From contig UQEW01000072.1 in assembly GCA_900540145.1 (NCBI GenBank), positions 1 through 9,231 of the forward strand: a stretch of DNA of 9,231 nt, read 5' to 3'. Positions 1 through 6,466 of the stretch are shown in pieces. Position numbers and translations under genes: made by a program. The first letter of the stretch is position 1. Each line of letters begins with the position of its first letter. A model generated the notes under the pieces. The model was not told the DNA's origin, searched no databases, and saw only the letters and a list, made by a program, of their open reading frames with translations. The DNA is from an uncultured Eubacteriales bacterium. GTDB taxonomy: Bacteria > Bacillota > Clostridia > Peptostreptococcales > Anaerovoracaceae.

Positions 1-159
1 GTAGCATACTACTTGAGATTTAGGCTTTCAATGTGCCTGCTATTTGACCCTTACTCTTTTTTCTAAATAAGTATGCTTCCATCATACCTTTTTGGAAATT
101 TCGTATACTTTGTATCACGTTTTAATAAAAAAGTATCATTGTACCTCCACCGGCCAAAG

Positions 160-229
160 CGGCTGTTTTTCGAAAAGCCCATCTGCTCACCTCACGGCTG
201 TTTTTCGAAAAGCTAATCTGTCATCCACC
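160..229. repeat. Two-copy tandem repeat, 35-bp period, with palindromic core
   Basis: Two adjacent copies (160-194 and 195-229) begin with the identical 19-mer CGGCTGTTTTTCGAAAAGC and stay partly similar afterwards (shared ATCTG, then divergence). Each copy carries the perfect palindrome TTTTCGAAAA (167-176 and 202-211), flanked by GCT on one side and GC on the other, so each could form an imperfect hairpin. The array lies just beyond the operon terminator. The rest of 1-250 holds only very short open frames without convincing ribosome-binding sites. The copies could belong to a dispersed intergenic repeat family or be a protein-binding site. Neither can be decided from one locus. Confidence 0.6.
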
Positions 230-250
230 ACCCCTAACCGGTTGGTATTA

Positions 251-285
251 TAATAAAGACCCCGTGTCTCAACCACGAGGTCCTT
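251..285 (-). terminator. Rho-independent terminator of the leftward operon
   Basis: Read leftward, a stem of about 12 pairs forms between 274-285 and 255-266 around a 7-nt loop (267-273). The inner nine pairs are all Watson-Crick except one G-U wobble, and one further G-U pair lies in the outer stem. The stem is followed by a U-rich run (UUUAUUAUAAU on the RNA). It lies 37 bases past the dctM stop codon, so it ends the seven-gene transcript. On the plus strand no comparable T-run follows, so it is probably one-directional. Confidence 0.85.
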
Positions 286-322
286 ATCAATGCAGTATTT
301 ATTTTTATAGTTTTACTTTCTT

Positions 323-1633
323 TTAGCCGGTAATCAAATTCGGTAAAAACGTAGCGATTTGCGGTATGTAGGTAGTCAAAATCAAAGTAGGCACATATGC
401 GAACAATATGATTAGCAACACAGGTTTGATCACCCTTGCTGCACTTACATCAGCCAAGCTTGAAGCCATATACAAAAACGGCGCTGTCGGCGGTGTAACA
501 TTGCCCATACCGATATTGGTTACCAAAATAGCGCACATGTGATAAGGGTCAACACCCAACTGCTGGCCAAGCGGTATAAGCAGAGGTGCACACAACATGG
601 TAGCGCAAGTGTCATCCATTATCATGCCTATAAATACCAAGAATAAATTTATCATTAAAAGAATGACATATTTGTTTTCTGACACTGCTGTGAGCAGTCC
701 CAGTATTTCAGTAGGCAAGTTCTCCATAGTGAGTATTTGACCTAGAGCCATGGTCATGACGCACATTACCATGACTACGCCTGTAGAACGAGCGCTGTCC
801 AAAAGAACATCTTTCATTCCCTTCATGGTAGTTCCCTTGTAAATAAATACAGCGACAGGGAATGCATAAAGAGCGGAAACAGCAGCAGCTTCAGTTGCTG
901 TCATTATACCGCCGTATATACCGCCCAGTATAATAAAAGGCATGATGAGCGCAGGAATCGCATGAGTCGTCCTAGGAACAACTACCTTTTTCATAGTTTC
1001 TCCGAAGGTCGGCATCTTTTCAATGGCGCTGCCGCCGTCAAGTTCTTTTTTCCTTAGCATTACATAAGCTACGATACTTATGAGAGCGGTCAGTATTATA
1101 CCGGGTATCACTGTAGACATAAAGCACGCAGTTACAGAAAGGTTTGCGCCCCAGGCTACGACGATACAAAGTCCGCTAGGAGGGATCAACATCCCAAGAG
1201 GTGCTGAGCAGCATGAAACAGCTGCCGCGATTTCTGCCGGATATTTTCTTTCCTTCATCTTCGGTATCATGATAGAACCTATGCAGGATAAAGTGGCAAG
1301 ACCGCTGCCGCATATAGAGCCAAATACTGCGCACGCTACCGTCGTCATTATAGCCAGGCTTCCCTTGATTTTTCCTACGAACATTTCAATAAAATTGATA
1401 AGTGCGTCTCCTATCTTGCCGTGTTCCATTATTTTTCCGGCAAGGATAAAGAGAGGAATGGACAAAAGCACCACGCTGGAAAGTTTTCCGTACATGGTAG
1501 GGAATATCATCGTAGGTTCATAACCGAGAGTCATGGAGCAGAATATAAGCGCTGCGCCGAAACAGTACATTACAGGCACGCCGATAATGAGCATTATAAC
1601 GAGCAAAACAAATCCTATAGCTATACTAAGCAT
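323..1633 (-). CDS. dctM: TRAP transporter large permease subunit (DctM family)
   Basis: This is the large membrane subunit of a tripartite ATP-independent periplasmic-type transporter, which moves substrate using an ion gradient. The 436-residue protein is almost entirely hydrophobic, consistent with about a dozen membrane helices, and is full length for DctM. Two internally related halves are visible. The first has a GSGLATLS segment and IPPS (about 105-120 and 150-153). The second has a matching DDTCATML segment and TPP (about 380-382). The ATG at 1633 is chosen over an upstream GTG at 1642 because AGGAGG lies 8 nt before the ATG and overlaps that GTG. The start overlaps the end of dctQ by 8 bases, so its ribosome-binding site lies inside dctQ and the two are probably translationally coupled. 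Substrate is not predictable from this subunit. Confidence 0.95.
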   Translation of the reverse strand: MLSIAIGFVLLVIMLIIGVPVMYCFGAALIFCSMTLGYEPTMIFPTMYGKLSSVVLLSIPLFILAGKIMEHGKIGDALINFIEMFVGKIKGSLAIMTTVACAVFGSICGSGLATLSCIGSIMIPKMKERKYPAEIAAAVSCCSAPLGMLIPPSGLCIVVAWGANLSVTACFMSTVIPGIILTALISIVAYVMLRKKELDGGSAIEKMPTFGETMKKVVVPRTTHAIPALIMPFIILGGIYGGIMTATEAAAVSALYAFPVAVFIYKGTTMKGMKDVLLDSARSTGVVMVMCVMTMALGQILTMENLPTEILGLLTAVSENKYVILLMINLFLVFIGMIMDDTCATMLCAPLLIPLGQQLGVDPYHMCAILVTNIGMGNVTPPTAPFLYMASSLADVSAARVIKPVLLIILFAYVPTLILTTYIPQIATFLPNLITG

Positions 1634-2153
1634 TATCCGCACCTCCTAACTCCTTAGTGTCATTTTTTTCCGTAAGGGCCAGGATCATATGATAAATGTT
1701 ATAAATCACAGGCATAACATAACCGAATACCAGAGCAAAGCGTGATACCAGCATCGGTATGTGCAAAATGGCAGTTCTTCCTCCCATTTTCAGACAAAAT
1801 TCCAAATACTCTATAGCCCATACGGCAAGTACGATAGATATTATAAGAGTAAATAATTTCTGTATAATGTTTAACAGTCTAAGGCTTGACTCTTTATGTA
1901 TAACAATTGAAAGCACATCGGCTTTTATCTGGCAATCTTCATAGCTGCCGTAAAGTCCGCCCACATAATAAAGCCACAGAGCAAGAATTACTACGATTTC
2001 ATCATATCCATTAAAAGTTATATGAAACACGTAACGGCATATAACGTTTACCACAATTGTTAAAACAATAGCCACACTTGCCAGGACCATCACAAAACGC
2101 TCAATCTTAAGGAAAGCTTTCCATAAAAAGAACTTCTCAACTTTCTCTCTCAT
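1626..2153 (-). CDS. dctQ: TRAP transporter small permease subunit (DctQ family)
   Basis: This is the small four-helix membrane subunit that partners DctM. The 175-residue protein has four hydrophobic stretches, with the family-typical RYVF...DE segment after the first helix and LYYVGGLYGSYED in the second helix region. An ATG 21 bases upstream (2174) is in frame but has no ribosome-binding site. The ATG at 2153 has AGAGGGA about 9 nt before it, so it is preferred. The gene follows dctP after a 92-base gap containing a strong hairpin, and its end carries the ribosome-binding site for dctM. It has little sequence conservation, so the call rests on size, helices and position between dctP and dctM. 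Confidence 0.9.
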   Translation of the reverse strand: MREKVEKFFLWKAFLKIERFVMVLASVAIVLTIVVNVICRYVFHITFNGYDEIVVILALWLYYVGGLYGSYEDCQIKADVLSIVIHKESSLRLLNIIQKLFTLIISIVLAVWAIEYLEFCLKMGGRTAILHIPMLVSRFALVFGYVMPVIYNIYHMILALTEKNDTKELGGADNA

Positions 2154-2186
2154 TTTATAAGTCCCTCTTTTCATTTAGATATTTCT

Positions 2187-2219
2187 TAAGACGGGCATAT
2201 GATCACTATGCCCGTCTTA
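2187..2219 (-). promoter_or_regulatory. Perfect 13-bp hairpin between dctP and dctQ (mRNA stabiliser or attenuator)
   Basis: Positions 2187-2199 and 2207-2219 are perfect inverted repeats (TAAGACGGGCATA) around a 7-nt loop. Neither strand has a T-run after the stem, so it is not a standard rho-independent terminator. It begins 27 bases past the dctP stop codon and ends about 34 bases before the dctQ start. Hairpins in this position, after a binding-protein gene and before its permease genes, are known in several transport operons to protect the upstream mRNA and raise the amount of binding protein over permease. That role is inferred here. Confidence 0.75.
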
Positions 2220-2245
2220 CAACACCTTTCCAAAAACAATTGCAG

Positions 2246-3292
2246 CTACTGCAAGGTAACTCCGTAATGCTCGCAAGTCTGCTGAAGCAGCTCCTCGCCG
2301 ATTTCGTCAGCCATCTTTGGCCATACTTCCTGACGGATTCTGTCACGAAGCTCAGTCTGTTCTTCTTCAGTAGGTTCAATAACGGTTATACCATAAGCTT
2401 CCATATCCTCAAGCGCCTTGGCTTCCTGCTCTGCTCTCTCGGTATTTACTGTGTTCTGAGCAGTAGTAAAAGCTTCGGAAACTATGGTCTGATATTCCTC
2501 AGGCAGGCTATCGAACAGCTCCTGATTCATAAATATAGGAATGCATTCATTTACTACGTTACAATTTACAAAATATTTGATTACATCGCGGAAAGCGTCA
2601 TAGTTGGTGAGGCCGCTTCCTCCAAGCCAACCTTCACACAAGCCGTTCTGCATAGCAGAATAAAGATCCGCATAAGGAATATTGGTAGTGGAATAACCCA
2701 TAGCATCCATTATGTAAGTGTAAACTTGATTGCTTGGGACTCTCATAAGTGTGGACTTCTTGGAAGAGTCTGTAAGAGTTGCGAAATCATCTGCAGGAAA
2801 GTCTTTTGCCCCAAGACCCATAAATCCGGCGTTGAGAACTCCCATGGCTTTGATTCCTGAGCCGCCTGCGATGTCTTTAATCACATCGTTAACAAATCCG
2901 CCTTCAAAATAGTCTTTTTCAAAGTCTTCAAAGCTGGTTGCCATATAAGGCATATTCAGGAATCCGGCTCTCTTATCATACTCAGGTGAAATAGGACATG
3001 CTGCTATTTCAATGTCTCCTGTTGAAACCTGCCCATAAACCACCGTATAATCTCCTAACGCCATGTTAGGGTAGACGGTAATCTTTATGTGTCCATCTGT
3101 CTTTTCTTCAATTTCATCGGCGGCTGCCTGTAATGCTACTGTCTGATGGTTTTCAGTAGAATATTCGCATGATAACGACCATTCATAAGTTGGCATATCG
3201 CCGTCAGCTGCCTTGTCATCGCTGCCGCAGCCTGTAAGAGCGATAGTCAATATCAGCACCATTGCAAGAACCAGTGATAATGCTTTTTTCAT
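2246..3292 (-). CDS. dctP: TRAP transporter substrate-binding lipoprotein (DctP family)
   Basis: This is the extracytoplasmic binding protein that captures the substrate and hands it to DctQM. The 348-residue precursor has a lysine start, a hydrophobic signal segment and a lipobox LTGC with the lipidated Cys at residue 22, so it is membrane-anchored as in Gram-positives. The DctP fold is recognisable, including MRVPSN with Arg184, the position whose Arg normally forms a salt bridge to a ligand carboxylate, and IPYADLYSAMQNGLCEGW (206-222) after it. The start at 3292 has AAAGGAG 8 nt upstream. An in-frame ATG at 3316 would add eight residues and put the ribosome-binding site inside the gene, so it is rejected. 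It sits 86 bases after the GlpA-like gene. The retained Arg favours an anionic ligand (organic or sugar acid, or possibly a phosphate ester), but the ligand is unknown. Confidence 0.93.
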   Translation of the reverse strand: MKKALSLVLAMVLILTIALTGCGSDDKAADGDMPTYEWSLSCEYSTENHQTVALQAAADEIEEKTDGHIKITVYPNMALGDYTVVYGQVSTGDIEIAACPISPEYDKRAGFLNMPYMATSFEDFEKDYFEGGFVNDVIKDIAGGSGIKAMGVLNAGFMGLGAKDFPADDFATLTDSSKKSTLMRVPSNQVYTYIMDAMGYSTTNIPYADLYSAMQNGLCEGWLGGSGLTNYDAFRDVIKYFVNCNVVNECIPIFMNQELFDSLPEEYQTIVSEAFTTAQNTVNTERAEQEAKALEDMEAYGITVIEPTEEEQTELRDRIRQEVWPKMADEIGEELLQQTCEHYGVTLQ

Positions 3293-3359
3293 GGCTAATT
3301 CTCCTTTTCTACACATGATTTTATTTTAACAGCTAATCTGCCAAAACCTTATTAAGCAA

Positions 3360-3375
3360 TGCTAATCATTTAGCA
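3360..3375 (-). other. Small hairpin after the GlpA-like gene
   Basis: TGCTAA and TTAGCA (3360-3365, 3370-3375) form a perfect 6-bp stem with a 4-nt loop, 3 bases past the stop codon of the GlpA-like gene. It is AT-rich and lacks a U-run, so it is unlikely to terminate transcription. It may mark the boundary between the enzyme and transporter modules, or it may be chance. Confidence 0.3.
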
Positions 3376-3378
3376 ATA

Positions 3379-4812
3379 CTACTCGGTGAGCATATACGAC
3401 TTCCCGCTGCGTTTTCGTACTTCCTGCGGGCTTATACCAAGTTCCCTTGCCAGTATCTCTATTACCAGCGGACTGCAAAAGCCTCCTTGACAGCGTCCCA
3501 TGCCGGCGCGCACCCGTCTTTTAACAGCATCTACGGTACGAGCTCCTACAGGTCGTCTGATGGCTTGAATGATTTCGCTTTCAGTGATCTGCTCACAGCG
3601 GCATATTACCCTGCCATAAAGCGGGTCTGTTTCTATAAGCATGTTTTTTTCTTCATCGGATTTGTCTGCGAATCTGACTATTCCTTCGCGGCGCTTGATG
3701 AAGCCTTCTTTTCTCTTAAGCTCAAGACCGGCCTTTTGCATCTCATGAATTGTATATTTTGCAATACCTAAGCTTACAGTAAGGCCTGATGAACGAATAC
3801 CTGAAATGCCCACGTACCCCTTTACTTTTTCGGAAACCAGTATGTTATACCCTTCCGGTTCTCTTGCAGGTCTTAAGCCTACAAATTGAGTTATGGTGTC
3901 CTCCATATGAAGACCTGGCACCAGAGCCAGCGCGTTTTTTGTCACGAAGTCAAGCCCTTCTTTAGTGGTCTTTTTATCGGTTTTATCCTCCAAATCCTCT
4001 GCAGTCGGCCCCACCAGTATATTCCCGTCAACTGTCGGAATCACTAAAGTTCCTCTGCTGTTAGGTGTCGGCACTGACATTATGGTGTGAGTCACCTTGA
4101 CAGGTGTGTCCTTACTGAGCACGAAAAACTGCCCTTTTCTCGGATGAACGGTAAAATCACATTCACCCACCATTTTCGCTATTTCATCGCAGTAAAGACC
4201 TGCGCAGTTTATCACCCATTTAGCCTTGATATCCCCTTTTGTGGTAATCACCTTATCTATTTTTCCGTCTTGAACATCCATGCCCGTCACCTGGCAGTCC
4301 AAAAGTATCTCTACGCCGTTGGCCACAGCGTTTTCTGCCTGTGCGATTACCAGCATAAACTGGCTTATCTGAGCATCTCTAGGAGAAAATAGACCTCCCA
4401 GATTGCAAGGATTTATGGCAGGTTCCAACTCCATAATCTCGTCATGAGTCAGAAATTCCACATCGTATACGCCGTTATTAAAGGCTTTTTCCTGCATAGC
4501 CGGTATCATCGCCAGCTGCTCCTCGTTGAGAACAGGCGTAATGCTTCCGCAGAAATTTATCGGAATGTCCAATTCCTCGCAAAGGTGGTAAAATAAAGGT
4601 CTCGAAGCTTGAGCCAGTTTTGATTCCAGCGTGAAAGGCGTTACAGTGCTTTCGGTACTGCAGCAGCTGCTGCATGATTTTGACGCATCTCCGCCTACGT
4701 CATCGTTTTTATCGCATAAAATCACATCAAGTTTGAATTTGGAAAGTTCCCTTGCTATGGCCGTTCCGACAGCTCCGGCTCCAATTATAAGCACATCTGT
4801 GTTATAGGTCAT
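3379..4812 (-). CDS. GlpA-like FAD-dependent dehydrogenase with C-terminal BFD-like [2Fe-2S] domain
   Basis: This is a flavoprotein of the DAO/G3P dehydrogenase superfamily, expected to oxidise a secondary alcohol on a small phosphorylated (or acid) substrate. The 477 residues are full length for the clostridial type. An N-terminal FAD-binding GAGAVG is at 11-16. A typical GISGIRSSGLT segment lies near the end of the oxidoreductase domain. The C-terminal BFD-like domain has four iron-sulfur cysteines, C404-x-C406 and C441-x4-C446, within RAGMGRCQGGFC. AGGAGG lies 6 nt before the ATG, and the gene overlaps the DUF1667 gene by 11 bases. Its odd feature is residues 44-56 (SKSCSSCCSTEST), where the family usually has SKANS(G/A)IVHAGYD. 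The flanks align without gaps, so this is a substitution. That leaves the substrate uncertain. G3P is the default, and another polyol phosphate or hydroxy acid is possible. Confidence 0.88.
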   Translation of the reverse strand: MTYNTDVLIIGAGAVGTAIARELSKFKLDVILCDKNDDVGGDASKSCSSCCSTESTVTPFTLESKLAQASRPLFYHLCEELDIPINFCGSITPVLNEEQLAMIPAMQEKAFNNGVYDVEFLTHDEIMELEPAINPCNLGGLFSPRDAQISQFMLVIAQAENAVANGVEILLDCQVTGMDVQDGKIDKVITTKGDIKAKWVINCAGLYCDEIAKMVGECDFTVHPRKGQFFVLSKDTPVKVTHTIMSVPTPNSRGTLVIPTVDGNILVGPTAEDLEDKTDKKTTKEGLDFVTKNALALVPGLHMEDTITQFVGLRPAREPEGYNILVSEKVKGYVGISGIRSSGLTVSLGIAKYTIHEMQKAGLELKRKEGFIKRREGIVRFADKSDEEKNMLIETDPLYGRVICRCEQITESEIIQAIRRPVGARTVDAVKRRVRAGMGRCQGGFCSPLVIEILARELGISPQEVRKRSGKSYMLTE

Positions 4813-5179
4813 TTTCTACCTCCTGCTTTAACGTCATAGCAGTTATTATATCCGCTCCGCTTCCTGCTACATTCTTTAAAACAATTTCATGTATGCTGCA
4901 AGGCGCCTTTAATACTATTCCTTTAAGCTCCTCTGCACATTTCATTATCAACGCTTTAGGAACAGGTTCGCTGGTACGCACAGGCATCATAGCTCTTTTA
5001 CAGCCTTCTATCTTCACGGAAGCAGTAAACATTCTCTTGGGGTCAAAGCATTCGTTTTTACAGTATGCCTCTCCTCTTTTACATCTGTTTCCTGTGACCT
5101 TAAAATCATTTTCGTCCGTATAAACAGCTTCCATCTCACAACCGCTTGGACACGTAGTGCAGATAACTGTCTTCTTCAT
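4802..5179 (-). CDS. DUF1667 Cys-rich iron-sulfur partner protein
   Basis: This 125-residue protein belongs to the DUF1667 family, found beside the clostridial G3P dehydrogenase genes and thought to be an electron-transfer subunit of the same complex. The cluster motif C7-x2-C10-x3-C14 plus C33 in GNRCKRG resembles the N-terminal [4Fe-4S] motif of molybdopterin oxidoreductases, though no molybdopterin domain is present. Two more cysteines follow at C40 and C44. The rest (PVRTSEPVPK and beyond) is the usual small C-terminal domain. AGGAGG lies 8 nt before the ATG. The start overlaps the stop of the upstream oxidoreductase in an ATGA arrangement, and its 3' end overlaps the GlpA-like gene, so all three redox subunits are probably made in fixed proportion. 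Confidence 0.9.
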   Translation of the reverse strand: MKKTVICTTCPSGCEMEAVYTDENDFKVTGNRCKRGEAYCKNECFDPKRMFTASVKIEGCKRAMMPVRTSEPVPKALIMKCAEELKGIVLKAPCSIHEIVLKNVAGSGADIITAMTLKQEVENDL

Positions 5180-6438
5180 GCTAATTCCTCCTCATGGCTG
5201 GCTTTTACAGTAACGTTTCCTGTCAAATCTTTTATTTGTTCTGCTGTCAACGTAAGCTGTTCCATGGTGCCGGGGCTCGTGCATATGGCTTTGCGCTTGG
5301 CAAGCACTTGTCCCTCAGCTTCAGCTTCCATAACAGAATTTCTGCCTGGTATAACCGTCCTAAAATAAAGAGTTACGTCCTCGTCTCCACCGGTTATTAT
5401 CTTTTGAGGGCATACATATCTTACGCCGTCTCCAGGCACTACCGATATTTCTCGTCCTTCAGCCAGCTTTCCTGCTGCATAAAGTGCCGCATAACGTCCT
5501 GCTTCTTCGCTTTCACTGCTTACGTGGTCAACAAGATCATTGACATGAAGCACATTGCCGCAAGCAAATATGGATGGCACCTCTGTCTGTTTGAATTGAT
5601 TTACCAAAGCGCCTTTGGTAATCTGAGACAAAGAGACGCCTGCTGTTTTGCTAAGTTCATTTTCCGGTATCAGCCCTACTGACAGAAGCAGCGTATCGCA
5701 CGGTATTACTTCTGCCTTTTCCATAATAGGCTTTTTATTTTTGTCTACAGGGGCGATGGTGACGCTTTCCACTCTGTCCACCCCTGTTATGTCTACTACC
5801 GTATGAGATAGCATAAGGGGAATTCCGAAATCATCAAGACACTGTACTTTGTTTCTTATAAGTCCGGCAAGAAAAGGCATGATTTCAACTACTGCCTTGA
5901 CGTGAGCTCCTTCAATGCTCATCCTTCTTGCCATTATCATTCCTATATCACCGCTGCCTAAAATTACTATCTCTTTTCCAACATGATGTCCGTATATATT
6001 TATAAGTCTCTGAGCTGTACCGGCAGTATATATGCCGGCAGGGCGGCTTCCCGGTATTACCAGGTTTGCTCTCGTCCTTTCCCTGCATCCCATGGCAAGT
6101 ACCATTGCTCCGTAGTGAATATGTATTATTCCTTCACTGCTGTCGCAAACCAGAACATTCTCTCTTACCTCAAGAGCTGTGGTGTTCAGCATCAGTTTAA
6201 CATCCGATTTTTTAACGAAGTTTTCAAATCTTTCTGCATATTCCGGTCCTGTAAGCTCTTCCCCGAAATATTTAAGACCAAAACCGGCATGTATACACTG
6301 CTGGAGTATGCCTCCGGCATGAACATCTCTTTCAACGACGATGACCTTTTCAGCCCCTTCCACTTTGGCGGCGCTGGCAGCCGCAAGGCCTGCCGGTCCT
6401 GCCCCTACTATCACTACATCGCAGTACTCTTCTCTCAT
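5176..6438 (-). CDS. NAD(P)/FAD-dependent oxidoreductase subunit of the G3P-dehydrogenase-like complex
   Basis: This is a 420-residue two-dinucleotide-fold flavoprotein that probably passes electrons from the GlpA-like subunit to NAD(P) or another carrier. GAGPAG (12-17) binds FAD and is followed by GGILQQC (42-48) and AMGCRERTR (115-123). A second nucleotide site, GSGDIG, is at 161-166, and FACGNVLHVND (291-301) is the second FAD contact. This arrangement resembles the HcnB / sarcosine oxidase alpha-type group that accompanies GlpA-like and DUF1667 proteins in Clostridia. The ATG at 6438 is chosen because AAGGAG lies 6 nt upstream. An in-frame TTG at 6456 would put that site inside the gene. 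It lies 28 bases after the kinase and overlaps the DUF1667 gene by 4 bases. The final electron acceptor is not visible in the sequence. Confidence 0.9.
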   Translation of the reverse strand: MREEYCDVVIVGAGPAGLAAASAAKVEGAEKVIVVERDVHAGGILQQCIHAGFGLKYFGEELTGPEYAERFENFVKKSDVKLMLNTTALEVRENVLVCDSSEGIIHIHYGAMVLAMGCRERTRANLVIPGSRPAGIYTAGTAQRLINIYGHHVGKEIVILGSGDIGMIMARRMSIEGAHVKAVVEIMPFLAGLIRNKVQCLDDFGIPLMLSHTVVDITGVDRVESVTIAPVDKNKKPIMEKAEVIPCDTLLLSVGLIPENELSKTAGVSLSQITKGALVNQFKQTEVPSIFACGNVLHVNDLVDHVSSESEEAGRYAALYAAGKLAEGREISVVPGDGVRYVCPQKIITGGDEDVTLYFRTVIPGRNSVMEAEAEGQVLAKRKAICTSPGTMEQLTLTAEQIKDLTGNVTVKASHEEELA

Positions 6439-6466
6439 TTGCCACTCCTTTTTCAACTGTTTGCAC

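Noticed and set aside
36..116. Short leftward open frame of about 30 codons with a GTG start and an internal ATG-ATG pair
   Set aside because: It has no properly spaced ribosome-binding site, it is very short, and no family is recognised.
211..220. AGCTAATCTG shared with 3331-3340
   Set aside because: A 10-base match without further flanking similarity is expected by chance at this scale and composition.
1080..1523. Plus-strand open frame of 147 codons opposite dctM, and similar long frames opposite the other operon genes
   Set aside because: They lie wholly within well-supported genes on the other strand, lack ribosome-binding sites and show no family motifs.
3318..3344. Possible internal promoter before dctP (TTGGCA and TAAAAT, leftward)
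   Set aside because: The spacer is only 15 bp, and the sequence is AT-rich intergenic DNA where such matches arise by chance.
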